Positions 51,154-63,287 are shown, numbered from the stretch's first letter. The stretch: 64,000 bases of DNA from Prorocentrum cordatum (GCA_963575745.1 CAUYUJ010003438.1:1-64000), one strand, 5' to 3'. The notes: a model not told the origin generated them from the letters alone. Program-made: numbers and translations.

Positions 51154-51420
51154 AACAGGTAAAACAAAAAAGAAAAAAAAAAAAACAAAAAAAAAAAAAA
51201 AAAAAAAACAAAACAAAAAAAAACAGAGAAAAAAAAAAAAAGAGAAAAAAATATAAGAAAAAAAAATAAAAAGAGTAAAGGAAATAGAGGAAAAAAAAAG
51301 AAAAAAAAAAAAAAAGAAACAAAAAAAAAAACAGAGAAAAGTAGATAAGAAAAAAAAAAAAAAAGAATCAAAACCAAGATCGTAAGAAAGTAAATATAAA
51401 ATAAAAGAAAAAAAAAGATA
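51119..51420. repeat. A-rich tract of ~300 bp
   Basis: Long A runs broken by isolated T, G and C on the plus strand, after the stop of the 46-51 kb gene. It resembles the insertions at 43.5 and 45.7 kb in composition, but no target duplication was found. It directly adjoins the foldback element at 51433. Confidence 0.75.
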
Positions 51421-51432
51421 ACGAATGCTATG

Positions 51433-51607
51433 CAGTCGGGGCCTTGACCCAAGGAACCCAAAATAAGGAACGAGGCCTTTTTTTCTATGCGTTTAGCTTC
51501 GACTTCCGATCGAAAACATAAGGAAAACCTGAGACAAACTGCGAAACACTTAAGGAACGCGGAGCCCCTCCCCAACGAAAAGGGTTCCTTCTTCAAGGCC
51601 CCGACTG
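51433..51607. mobile_element. Foldback/MITE-like element with ~27-bp arms
   Basis: CAGTCGGGGCCTTGA at 51433-51447, followed by AAGGAACCC, is matched inversely by GGGTTCCTT and TCAAGGCCCCGACTG at 51582-51607. The ~175-bp element has an AT-rich interior with no coding potential. Confidence 0.6.
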
Positions 51608-51639
51608 TAGCCACTCGGGGCGTTCGGTGCACGTTGGCA

Positions 51640-51735
51640 ATCCAGCCGTGGCGAAGAGGAGGGCAACGTCCAGCCGTGGCGATTCGGCGTAGCTATTTCG
51701 GGAGTCGTCCAGCCGTGGCGACCAGGGGGGCAGTG
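51640..51735. repeat. Three copies of GTCCAGCCGTGGCGA-like sequence
   Basis: CCAGCCGTGGCGA occurs three times within about 80 bp, spaced 25-45 bp, upstream of the 51.9 kb gene. Function unknown. Confidence 0.6.
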
Positions 51736-51942
51736 GGTGCTAGCGGGCATCGGACCCCGATCATTGAAATAATTCATTCGATGCAAGTGCGAGTCGAACG
51801 AATGCAGAACACCGTGCGATAACGACTCGAATGCGAACGCAGACAACACCGATCGAACCCCGATGCTGTCCTGAGCATTTTGGCCTCGAGTTTCTCCGCT
51901 GCCCCTCGGCAAGTTAGGGCTGGCACTCGACAAGTGGGTTCA

Positions 51943-54900
51943 ATGGCCGACGCCGAGGGCGCAGCTGCTCGGGTTGCGCGGGGATTCCTTGATAACAGAC
52001 TTCGGGGGCAATCCGATGAACCAACTCCTCTCGCCCTCTCTTTCGCAGCCCTCCTCCTCGTGCTCGTCCTCGTCCTCCTCCTCCTCCTCCTCCGCCTCCG
52101 CCTACTCCCCGACTATCCTCCTCCCCCTCTTCCTCCTTCTCCCCCTCCTCATCCTCCTTTCCATCCCCCTCCCTCCTCCTCCTCCTCCTCCTCCTCATCC
52201 CTCACCTCCTCCTCTCTATAAGATTCAGCCTCCGTCCGCGTGCCGACCCATTGCGTCATTCTCCCACAGGTTGCGACGGTGCGCATCGTTTCGGCGGCGC
52301 CCAGGGCCCTGGCGGAGAATGACCAGCAGGACAGGCAGCATCAAATCCACGGGATAGCTTTTGGAGGATGAGGGGGGGGGGGTCTCGGTCATCTCGGATC
52401 CCGCAGGCAACATTATCGAGTAATGGGGTGACCAATCCCTTTAAGATGGTGACGTGGACAACGCGTGGCCCCCGCGTGGAAGGGGGCAAGACGGAGGGTG
52501 GTGAGATAGCCGCACCACCAATCGTTGCGATTGCCCCCCTCCCCCCACCACGCACACGCACGCACAGGCGCACCCACGCGCACGCGCACGCGCGCGCGCG
52601 CACACGCACGCGCGCGCACGCGCACGCTCGCGCACACACGCGCACACGCGCGCGCGCGCACACGCGCGCGCAAAAGCACACTCACGCACACGCACGCACA
52701 GGGCACGCACAGGCACACACGCACGCGCGCACGCACGCACGCACGCACGCACGCGCACACACACACATACACACATACACACGCACACACAAACACACAC
52801 ATACACACGCACACGCACAATGCGCGCACGCACGCACACACACACGCACGCACACGCGCGCACACACGTACACACACGCACGCACACACACACAAACACA
52901 CACACACGCGCGCGCGCACACACACACACACGCACACACGCACACACACACGCACACACGCACACACACAAACACACATATATATACATATATATATAGT
53001 TGTATATATGTGTATGCAGCGTCGCCCATATGCTTGCCTCGAGGATCGCCAGAGCCACGGGTTCGAGCAGCTATCCCAGCGTGACGCAGCTGGGCCAGAC
53101 CAACCCGTCTCATTGAGCGACAGCGACGTCGAGGAGACACAGACCGTCGTCGACAAGGGCCCGATCGCAGTTCAGCCAGCCAGCCGGACTCCGACTGTAG
53201 TTGCGACCAGGCCTTGGGTACGCCCGACCCCGACACTCGACGAATTTGTTCAGTATACTTTGGATCGCGAGCCCGTGCAACATGATGAGCAGCCCATTCG
53301 GCCGCATCGGCGGTGGCAGCTCCGCGCTCGCGGCGACGACAACATCAGCCAGCCTGCCGACCTCGACAGCGTGCCGATCTTCGCGATCGCCGCCCAGCAG
53401 GACACTCTGCCAGAGACGCAGCCACTAGGGGCCGCCGCGGAGCTTGCGACGCTGCAGCACGACGCCGTCGACCAGCCAGGCGGCGCGACCCCGCCAACCC
53501 CAGGCGCGCAGGCGAGCCTGGGTGCCCAGGCGACGCGCGCTGGAGCCTCGCCGCAGCCCGAGCCCAACATGGATGCTGGCGTGGCCCAGGGCAGCTCGGG
53601 CTCGGAAGGTCGCTCCGAGCTCAGCCAGCCGATGGTCGACGGTGGCTCGGCTGCTGGCCAGGGCCAGCGGGCGCCGAGCGAGGCGCGCCCAGAGGTGCTC
53701 GACGGCGCAGCCGCGGACAGCCAGGGCGCCGCAGTCGGCGAAGCTGGGGAGGAGGTGCCCACGGAGCAGGAGCTGCCAGACCGCCAGCCAGATATGGTGG
53801 ACACCAACTCTTGTGACCACGAGCCCGAGCTGGACCCGAGCCAGCCGATGCCGCCCTCCGCAGTCGACTGCGCGACGCGCATCAGCAGCTTCGAGCAGGA
53901 GCCCAGAGGTTACATTCGAAAGATATGCGCTCTCCGCACCTGCCCTGACTTCCTCATCTTCTGGCCACCTCAATCTCCCGCATCATCCCCTCATCGGGGG
54001 TGCTGGGGGAAAACACAGGAGGAGGAGGAGGAGGAGGAGGAGGAGGAGGAGGAGGAGGAAGAGGAGGAGGAGGAGGAGGAGGAGGAGGAGGAGGAGGAGC
54101 TCTTCCATCGCCTCAGGAGATGGTGGCGCTCTTCAAGCAGAAGTTCAAGGGGCAGGAGCTGCCGACCACCGTGGGGGGTGCCCAGCAGGATGAGGAGGGC
54201 ATCGACGACGACGTGTTGGAGGCGTGTGCGAAGGCTGGGTTCGACTTCGCGGCTCGGGGCGCCCTGGGAAGTAGATTCACGCGCTGGCTGAAGGCAAATG
54301 GACAGTGGGATGGGTTTGGCAGGCTCGCGAGAGATGCCAAGGCCAAGCGCAGGCGCGAGTGGGCCGAGGAGCAGTACAGCGAGGCCATCAAGAAGCGGTC
54401 CAAAGTGACGCAGGACTCCGAGTCCGACATCAAGATTGGACGGATGATGAACCTGGACCAGCTCATCGCAGCTGAGGGCGGGCACCACAGCGCCACCGCA
54501 ATTGCGGGTGCCCATGAGATAGCCAAGTCCGCCTTGGAGCGTGGCGCGGGGTGGGTCGCCATCGACCCCTACAGCAAGAGGATGAAGTTCCGCCACATCT
54601 CCGAGGAGACGCGTCAGGAGTCCAGCGAGATCTGGCGGACGACGTCGGAGCAGACGGCACGCCCTGCGCAGTCATCGGCTGGCCCTTCGACAATGTCGCC
54701 AGACTTGGCAGCGGCGCGGGAGCGTGCCATCGCCCACTTCAACCAGCCCACGGCATTCGGCAACTTCCCGCCTGCAGTCCACGCCAACATTGCAGCCGCC
54801 GCCCCGTTGCAGCCCAAGGCGCAGCCAAGCGCCGCGCCAGCGGCTGCTGCCGCGAGCAGCGCAGCTGCGCTGCCAGCAGGGCCCGCAGTCGACACCACGC

Positions 54901-56067
54901 CGACCACCAGGGCGTTGCAGCTGGCCAAGGACACGCCCCCGAAGCCGACGGCGAAGACCAATGCTGGCGTGGCTGGCGTGGCTGGAGCGGCTGACGGAGG
55001 CGCAGCTGCTGGCGCGCGTGCCCGCCGCGCGGGCAAGCCAGGTGCAGCGGCAGCAGCCCCCTCTTCCACGCCGAGGGGCGGCAAGGTCAAGGCAGGGGGC
55101 TCCCTCGAGAAGAGGGCGATCGAGACGGGCTCGCTCTACGCGAAGGCCACCGTGCAAGCGAGGCGAGCAGTCTTGTTCGCTGATGTTGCTTCTCCTTAGT
55201 CATCGTTTATCTCCTCCTCCTCCTCCTGATCATCATCATCATCATCAGCATCGTCATCATCATCACCATCACAATCATCATCATCAGCATCATCATCATC
55301 ATCCCCCATCATCATCATCATCATCGTCATCATCATCAGCATCAACATCATCATCATCATCATCATCATCATCATAAGCACCATCATCATCACCATCAAC
55401 ATCATCATCATCATCATCCCCATCATCATCACCATCATCATGATCATCATCATCATCATCATCATCATTACCACCATCCTTATCCTCATCCTCGTCCTCG
55501 TCCTCCTCACCTGTCTTCGCCTCCTCCTCCTCCTCCTACTCCTACTCCTCCCCCTCATCAGCCCATCCCCTTCTCCTGCTTCGTGCTCGTCCTGCTCCTC
55601 CTCCCTTCCTCATATGTGTTGACGTTGGTCATGCTCGAAGTTCTTTCCTCCACCTCCTCCTCCTCCTTCTCCACCTCCTCCTCCTCCTCCTTCTCCTCCT
55701 CCTCCTCCTCCTTCTGCTGCTCCTCTTCCTCCTCCTTCTCCCCCTTCTCCTCTTCCCCGATCCCCCCCGCCGCCCGAGGGTCCTCATCTCGGAGATCAGC
55801 CGCGGCGACAGCGGTTTGGATAGCGCAAAGTTCGGGAAGCCTCTGGAGTCTTGCCTGGAAGCCGTGGAGACGGCCGCTCTTTCTTGCTCCAACATGCACG
55901 GTCTGCTGATGTACGGGGCAGCCGAGCTCAAGGGGCAGAGGGACGAGGCCGAGATGTCGATGGCTTTCGGCGCGATCGCCGCCCAGAGGCCCAAGATCGA
56001 CGAGCTCATGGAAAAGTGTAGGAAATTGCGAGCATTTTTGGATATGACAGAGAAATGCCAGGCCTGA
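51943..56067 (+). CDS. Unknown multi-exon gene with a 100-residue domain recurrent in dinoflagellates
   Basis: Proposed exons: 51943 to about 52010 (ATG GCC GAC), 52270 to about 52368 (after CTCCCACAG), 52407-52500 (before GTGAGA), about 53050-53908, 54100 to about 55155, and 55795-56067 (TGA). The join 53908|54100 over a GT-AG intron keeps frame and gives [11 protein letters not shown]. Exon four is disordered and acidic. Exon five contains [19 protein letters not shown], then [13 protein letters not shown] and [16 protein letters not shown], a pattern I recall from many uncharacterised dinoflagellate proteins; its tail is Ala/Pro-rich. The last exon is helical with four Cys. Introns hold CA/CG, GGA and CAT microsatellites. 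Function unknown. Confidence 0.5.
52548..52995. repeat. CA/CG alternating purine-pyrimidine tract
   Basis: About 440 bp of CACACG/CGCGCA repeats ending in TATATA, inside a proposed intron. Long alternating CG/CA sequence favours Z-DNA. Confidence 0.85.
54018..54099. repeat. GGA microsatellite
   Basis: About 80 bp of GGA repeats running up to the proposed acceptor at 54099, whose AG is part of the repeat. Confidence 0.8.
55215..55760. repeat. CAT and TCC microsatellites in the last intron
   Basis: A CAT-rich tract (about 55225-55480) followed by TCC-rich sequence (55515-55760), together filling the last intron of the 51.9-56.1 kb gene. Confidence 0.8.
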
Positions 56068-57116
56068 GCAGAGCAGCGTGTCAAGTCGATATGGGAAGGG
56101 ATTGGCCCATCATGACATATAGGGGGGATAGGGGAGAAAATGGGGGGGAATGTGAGGAGATGAAAAGAGGTCGGGCACGGGATACTGACACGAACATTGC
56201 ACGAGTGGCCGATCTGCAGCTTTTTTTTGCGTACTGTGTAGTTACTCTATTGTCTTATGTGCGATCGATCTCTTTCACGCGTTTCGTTCCAGCTGCAGGC
56301 TGCCAGGGGGGGGGTGGCAAAGAAGCAACAGCTCTTGAAAGGGGGAACTCATGCATCGAGTCCGATGCGCTCCCTGCATTTCTGTTTCGACCTGGGCTGG
56401 GTCACGCTGATTGCCTTAATTTGAATCCTAGATCGACCTGGGTTCCGAGCTCAGGCGAACGATGTTCGGGCAAGTATCTCTCCTGGCAATTTCCTCTCTG
56501 TCGCGACGGCAGCGCTCGAGTGGAAGATTCGGCGCGCGCAGCTTGCAACTCTAAGTTTAAGGCCTGGAAAGCTCGGTTGTTTTTCAGTGAGAGACCGCTT
56601 TCGCGGCTGATATGGGCAATTTACGGCCTCTGCCTAGTTGACATGCCTCGGAGGAGAGGCGGTGAGTGCTCGCGAACGGGGGCGGTGAATATCCGGTGAA
56701 AATCCAGTGAATATCCAATGATTTTGCGGTGAATTTCAGATTACATATTGTTTTAAACACAAACAGGGTGGTGAATATCCGGTGAAATTCCGGTGAATAT
56801 CCGGTGAATGTGCGGTGAATTTGGCATGCGCTTTCGGGGTGACAAAATGCAGCAGCAAGCCCCTCCCCACCCTAAATCACAGCCCTCCGAGCTGCACCCT
56901 CTCCAATCTAACCCCTGCCCCAAACCCAGTGTGCCAGGCTTGCTCGCTTGGTTTTGGCTCGTTCCCGTGATCATTTTCCTCCTCTCGGACCTATCATTAT
57001 GCCTCGCTCGTCAATCATGCTAGCCCTCTGCCTCTGACGTCCGAATCCTCCAGCACATCCTGGATCAAGGTCAGAGCGATGCTCGGCGATTGACTGGATA
57101 TTGAATCCAATTTAGA
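56068..57116. other. Intergenic spacer with GGTGAATATCC mini-repeats
   Basis: Between two plus-strand genes. Around 56680-56820 about nine copies of GGTGAATATCC or GGTGAAATTCC with a 12-13-bp period occur in two clusters. The rest shows no exon I could support. Confidence 0.55.
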
Positions 57117-59828
57117 ATGACCTCTCGTGGATGGGATCTGGACCCGCTCTCGGCTCGTCGGTGGGAGAACGCGACGTTGAGAGAGAACCTGCGCGAGGAC
57201 ATAGAATCACAGGAGGAGCACGGTCGATTACTTGAGCAAGAACTTCTCACACTGTATTCGCGAGGACGGTTGTCGGCGAAAGCAATCTGCTCTATTGCTT
57301 ACCTTGCTGTGAAAGCAGGGGCGAAGGGGATAGGCATCGCTCGGCTCTCGAAGGACCCAACCTCGTCGACAGGCAATTTCCAGAAACACTTGGACCGTGT
57401 CCTCCCCATCTCCAGCAACGTTACACTACGACAAGTTGCCCTTCCAATGGTCATCAGGGGCGAGCGGGAGGACAATGGGTAAGAAACTCTGCGTACATAC
57501 AATTATCTCGTCGAAGCGCCTGGCTCGGCTCGAAAAGATATGGAAGCGACAGCGACTGAGAGGTCGCCTTGGGGGAGGAGTGGTCGAGCGAGGGGGGGGC
57601 AACACAGTTATGCTGTACCAAAAAGGAGAAAAAGGTCCTGATGGCGCCAGTGCACGAATGTATGGCGTAGAGGGCAGACCGAAAACACATGGCTCCCCAT
57701 TGTCCCCCATCACCTCTCAGAGCCCCCTTCCGTTCCCTCCTGGCTTCTCGCAATGCCCATTCTCCGTTTACTTCCTTCGCCGCCCCTCCGCGCCCATCAA
57801 GAGCGTTTTCGGTCTGCCCTCGCGAGGCTAGTGAGCTCGAGCTCGATGGATTAGACGAAGGCCATATCATCCGCACTGCCAGGGCTGCTGTCTGGCAAAA
57901 GGCATTTGAAGACCACCGCCATCGCCATATTCCAGGGGATACGAGGCCAGTGTTTCCCATCGCACTTTACTGCGATGGGGTGAGGTACACAAGAGCCACG
58001 CAAGTAGGCAAACAAGACAGCTTGATAAATTTCACTGCATATAATCTCGCGTCTGGAAAACGGCATGCAATATGTTGTATATCAAAAAGGGAACAATGCA
58101 AATGCGGCTGCAAGGGGTGGTGCACTATGTTCCCCATTATGCAATTTCTCAGATGGTGTTTGGAAGCAGGGATTCGGGGAATACGACCAAACAAACGTTG
58201 GGACGGATCCGAATATGCTCCAGGAGACCCGTTCGCATCGCTTCCAGAGCGTCTCCCAGCACGATTTGTTCCAATAGAAATCAAGGGGGATTGGATGGAA
58301 CACTGCAGCACGTTCGGATTTCAGAACTGGCAGTCATTTAACAAGCCATGCATTTGGTGCGCGTGTCAGAAGCCCAACCTATACGATGCATCTGATGAAA
58401 TCACCCGCCCGAACACAAGAGGGGAGGGGGGGGGCAGGGCAACTTGGGGAGGGATAAGATGCGTCCAATATGTTTGGTATCCCATCTCCCCTGCTCCCCC
58501 TCTCTCCTCCTTCTCGCTGCTCGCCCCGCCCTCGTCCGACGCGCCACCTCCCCCCTGCCCCGCTCAACGGAAAGCAAAGGAGGGCGGGGCGACAACGAGG
58601 GGCATAACTGAAGACGGGGGGCGCGCGGAAAACCGAGAGGGGGATGGTGAAGGGGAGGGGGGCAGGGGGGTGATGTGGAGAAGGAACGTGGATGGCACGC
58701 CCGCGGTGGCACCTACGTGGGCCAAGCGGTTATGATATGGCAAGAGTCTCAGTTGCAGGGCACGCTTGGGGGAATGCTGTTGCATATGATGTTGATTGTG
58801 CACAGTGCGAAATAGAGGTGTTGATTTTTGACGACACCGTCCGTTTGAAGATACTAGGAGAGGGCGGGCTTCATTGGGACAAGCGAGCCGACGCCAGACT
58901 GCGAGAGGGCATGATATTGGCAAGCGATGTGCCGTCGCTGCACCTACGGGCCCACGACAGGCTCGATCCCAGCGCAGAGCTTCCTGACATCGCTCGTTTC
59001 ATTGACACGCCAGTGCCATTTTCGGTTGTTTTCTGGAGGGACAGGCGCGATCATTTACACAGGAGGTTAAATGGTTGTTTAAAGAGAAACCCAATATTCT
59101 GCCCGTCCACGGGCCTCGAGCCCCAAGAACACCTCATGATCGACACGTTGCACTGCCTCCATTTGGGTGTCATTCAGTCATTCATTGCGCAGGTGATCTG
59201 GCTACTCATAGGCAGCAATGTATGGGGTGTTGTGGGGCCGATGCAGGTTAGGATAGATCAGTGCTGCAAGTTGGTGTACAATGATATGGTGGGGTGGTAT
59301 CAGCGACAAGGTATCAATGTGTGCGATCGGTTGGCCGTGCTAACGCAAACCATGTTAGGCAGCCAAGAGAGGCAAACGTTCAAAGCGAAAGCAGCAGAAA
59401 CTGGAACCCTATTGCCCTGGGCAGTGGATGTTCTCGGGAGGTTCAGCGGCCAAGTGAGGCAGGGTGACGTGTTTCTCGCGGCGGGGAAGACTTTATGTGA
59501 GTACATGTGCATCATGAAAACAGCTCCCAGGATCGTCCCGAGGCTGCAATGCCGACAACTAGTCGAATTGATTCTCAGGTACGTCAATCTACTCAGAGTG
59601 GCCAATGCAAAAGTGATTCCTAAAATCCACCAAGCAGTACACATGACATTAAAGATACCAGTTTCTGGGAATCCTAAATACCATTCGTGCTTTCTGGACG
59701 AATCTTTAAATCATATCATTAAGTGCATTGCCCAGGCTGCTCATAGGAGACGCTGGGACAAGGCGATTTTTGCACGCCTTCGCATTCTCCCGTACGTGGA
59801 CAACAATTCGTCATTTGCGTTCTCTTGA
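57117..59828 (+). CDS. DDE-transposase-like protein of a dinoflagellate-abundant family
   Basis: Blocks on the plus strand: 57117 to about 57410 (ATG; EEHGRLLEQELLTLYSRG, SAKAICSIAYLAVKAGAKG), about 57415-57545 in the next phase (YDKLPFQWSSGASGRTMGKK), about 57815-58402 (IALYCDGVRYTRATQ, CKCGCKGWCTMFPIMQFLRW), and about 58716-59828 (MIDTLHCLHLGVIQSF, later SGNPKYHSCFLDESLNHII). I recall this family as very abundant in dinoflagellates. The YxDGV, DxxHxxxxG and C-terminal acidic/Asn motif order resembles CMC-type (CACTA/Plavaka) DDE transposases: candidate catalytic residues are the Asp of YCDG, the Asp of IDTLH and the Glu of DESLN. A single-base phase change near 57.41 kb suggests decay. Transposase identity is inference. 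Confidence 0.55.
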
Positions 59829-60599
59829 TATCCTTGTCAAGGGCATTGGCAATGCCTGTGATGGGATGGGGCCTGCGGGGAGGATGACGATGAGGAGATG
59901 GATGAGGAGTAGCACGATGCAACGACGACAGCGACGAAGGCCAGTGGAAGGAGGAGGAGCGGGAGGAGAAAGACCACTGCGACTCAGGCGCAGTGGCACG
60001 CTGCTAGCACTTGAGCACGCAGCCGAGTGAATCACATACTCGTGTCACGAAGGGCACACTCCTCATCTGAAACACTATCCTCATCCTCTTCTCCCCTAAT
60101 TACCACTCAATTCGCCCTCTTCCTTCTCCTGCTCATTCTTCCCCGTCCTGCCGCCAAATCAGATCTCTCTGGGCATCGGATGTGCGACTCGCCTCTGCAT
60201 GGGGCGTCGGACTTGGCCGCCGCCCAGTAGCTGGCCGCGGAAGCAGCCCGACAGCCCCGCGAGGGGGCTAGAGGAGCTCAGTACAACTTCAATGTGCCAC
60301 CTCTGCTACCCTCATTTTTTCTACCCAACTGTGCACTCCCTCCCCCCTCCCCTCTATCCTCCTTCGCTCCTCCCTATGCCATTCCTCTGCGCTCCGTCTC
60401 TTCCGGTTTCTCGGAGCGCACCTCGGGAGAGGGCGCGCTGAGGGCAGAGCTCCCAAAGGAGACCCAGCCAGGGCCACGACGGAGCCCCAGCAGACCCAGA
60501 AACGTAAATGACACCGCTGCGGCATAATACCCTAAAGAGCCCATGCGCGGGGTACGGAAGGGGGGGCGACGATGGGAATGAACGATGGGATTCAGGGGC
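59829..60599. other. Spacer with weak exon-like fragments
   Basis: T/C-rich stretches (60070-60150, 60300-60400) alternate with GC-rich pieces that read as short open segments (for example LAAEAARQPREGARGAQYNF near 60230-60295) broken by stops. No gene could be supported. Confidence 0.35.
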
Positions 60600-60740
60600 G
60601 CCCAGCCGAGTACCTAGGCAATAATGTCTAAACAATCGCGTCTAAGCAATAGTGTTTGAGTAAATCACGCAATAGTGTCTAAGCGAATTGGGAACTGGAA
60701 ACGCACGCAACATAGTGTCTAAGCAATTCGAAGTACAACC
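60600..60740. repeat. Mini-repeats CAATAGTGTCTAAGCAA
   Basis: Four or five degenerate copies of CAATAGTGTCTAAGCAA-like sequence within about 130 bp, located 100-240 bp upstream of the methyltransferase start. A regulatory role is possible but unsupported. Confidence 0.6.
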
Positions 60741-60841
60741 CTTGCATCTCACATGCTTTTGTCACCGATTGAACCCCCAGCCGACGGTTTCGGACCAGCC
60801 TCAGTGAAGGTTCAAGCTGAGACTTCATTCGTCCCCGTACC

Positions 60842-63287
60842 ATGCCAGGGCACAGTAAAAAACGCAGTGTTTCAGTGATTGCTGATACATGGTTGGAGGC
60901 GGCGCAACCCATGGCAGCTAGATTGGCAGATCGCAAGGTTACTGTTCTCTCTCTTTGCTGCGGGGTCGAGACAGCGTCTGTGGCGCTCTCTCAGCTGGGG
61001 GCCAAAGTGGTGAGCTATCCATTCGACTCCGACCCCAACCTAGAGAGCGCCGTCCGGCACGTGCACGAGAATTACTGCGAGGGGGGCAAGTTTTTCATCG
61101 GGGACAAGGGGGACATCTGCAGCATCGACAAGAGCACCATCCCCGACGTCGAGATCATCGTTGCTGGGCCCCCGCGCCCGCCATGGAGTCAATGCGGCTC
61201 AGGCCGACTGGCAATGCAGTAAGCAGACCCACGCACTCCGTAGCCCGAGAGGGTCTATCGTTTTCTCTCGCCATTCTTTTTCCCTCTCCTCTCCCTCTCT
61301 ATACCCTAACGTTCTTATCTCTCCCCCGCGCTCACTCACTCTCACTCGCTCTCTCGTCCCCCTCCCTCCCCTCTAGCTCCCCCTCACTCTCCCCTCTCCC
61401 TCAGCTCCTTGCTCGTCCCTCTCGCTCTCTCGATCCAGTTCTCTCGTCCTCCTGTGTCCTTTCTATCGAGATCCACGCTCGCCTCCAGGCGGCTCGTGGA
61501 ACGACAAGCGCTCGAAGCCCTTCAAGGGCACGATTGCACATGTGAAAGATCAAGCAGCTAGGCCCTCTAAGAAATTGAAAATCGTATTGATCGAGAATGT
61601 CAAAGGGATCGAGAACGGGTCGAAAACTGGCACCAGCCCAATGGACGGCATCATCAAAAAGTTGAACGCCGAGGTCCCTGGGTTCAAGTTCTGGTTTTGG
61701 GAGGTGGACAGCGTCTGGCACGGGCTGCCCCACTCCAGGCCAAGGATTCCCGCATATAGAAATTTGAGTCTTCCTTATCGTGCTCCTCTTCTGCCTTCTC
61801 CTCCTCCTCTTCCTCCTCATCCTCGCATTTTTCCTCCTCGCCCTCACCTTCTCATCGTATTCATCCTCATCATCCTATCCCTCCTCCCCCTCCTCGTCCT
61901 ACTTGGGCCGCGGCCCCTCTGTTGGCAGAGGATCTATATATGCGGGAGGCGCGTGGCCTCGTTTTCGCGCCCTATCCCGTCTATATCACCCGCGGAGATC
62001 ACAGTGCAGATGATCGATGCCCGCGAGTTGCTCGATCCCGACCTCGACTCCAAGGAAGCTGGTCTGACCGAAAAGCAGGCGCGAGGGCAAGTGTCCGAGT
62101 TGATTGAATAAGAGGGGACGCGTATGCACATTATACAACATATCTGCATATTAATACATACACTGTATATATATATATGTGTGTATGCATCTATCCCGCG
62201 AGAGGCATGAGAGCCTCATGACGAATGAGTGTGCACATATACACACATATGTGTACGTATAAAAATATCATATATATATATATATATGAGAGAGATTCCT
62301 GGGGGTCTGGCGGATAAGATCAGAGATGTCGCGCATATTTCGCAGCGGAATGCTTCGGAGCGCGAGCTGGACCCATCCGCGAGGGCGAGGGGTTTAGGAC
62401 CGCGGGAGCACGCTATCCACCCCAACCTTCATCATCCTCCTTGTCCTTCCTTGCCTTTCGCCTTTTCCAACGCGTTTCTCAATCCTCTGCCTCTTGGCCC
62501 GCCACAACTACCCACCATTGCACTCCCTTCGGCGCATCCGGTTCCTATTGCCGCAGTCGGACATGAAGCTTCTGCCCGAACGGGCTGCGGCAAAATAGCC
62601 CTTCCAACCCCAACGATCGCAACCTCGTGGTCCTTGTCATCGACGCTCCCTCACTCAATCCACGGATCCGCCCCCCCTCGTGTCTCCCTCCCTTCCTCCT
62701 GGTCTTGCTTACTGCCCCTGCTGCTGCTCTTCGCTTTCGTCCTCCACCGCCTCCACCCTTATCCCCGCTCGCCCCTGCGCCGATCCTGGGCCCAGGGTGA
62801 TCCTGGGCCAGGATCGGTGTTGGTGTATAGTTGGTGCATTCCTATCGGAGATGGGGGCCGAGGCTTGCGTTATTATCATTCCCCCTCTCATCAGCATTTG
62901 TTTTGCAACTGCACCCAGGTGGAAAATTTGGCGGCGTACCGCATGTTGGGTCGGAGCCGCTGCAAGGAAGGCAAAGGCGATCGTGGCAAGGTGTGGTTCT
63001 ATGATCTGTCGAGGTCGTCTGGCAAAGTGCGCAAACTAGAGGGGCGCTTCGACGGCGTCTGCCCGTGCTTGACGACCCGCAACAGCACTCTCTGGGTCGA
63101 GGCGGCGCAGTCACCCAAGTATCGCCGTTTCCTTTCTTTCGGCGAGAGATTCGCCATGCAGGGTTTGCCATCCGAGCTAGCGGACACGTTTAGCCTCAAG
63201 GGTGCTAACCAAGTTGCTTCAGGCAACGCGATGGCAGTCAATTGCTTGGGCTTGTGCATCGCCTGTTGCTACGCTGATAAAGTTTAA
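60842..63287 (+). CDS. C5 cytosine DNA methyltransferase-like protein, catalytic Cys replaced
   Basis: A five-exon model (60842-61202, 61489-61744, 61931-62090, about 62295-62351, 62919-63287) gives 400 residues in one frame. Motif I is VLSLCCGVETASVAL, motif VI is LIENVKGI (the ENV motif), motif VIII is GLPHSRPRI, and motifs IX-X are CLTTRNSTLWV, ERFAMQGLP and GNAMAVNCLGL. Motif IV, normally GPPCxxxS, reads GPPRPPWSQCG: the nucleophile Cys is Arg (CGC, one transition from TGC). Introns are GC-AG, GA-AG, GT-AG and GC-AG; the first three preserve phase exactly, while the exon 4 end is a best guess. With an Arg there, cytosine methylation should fail, so this may be a regulatory or dying copy. 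Methyltransferases carried by retrotransposons are known in dinoflagellates, but no reverse transcriptase adjoins this one. Confidence 0.78.

Noticed and set aside
57400-57430. Very short intron to explain the phase change in the transposase-like gene
   Set aside because: The only GT-AG candidate is about 19 bp, too short for splicing; a one-base indel is simpler.
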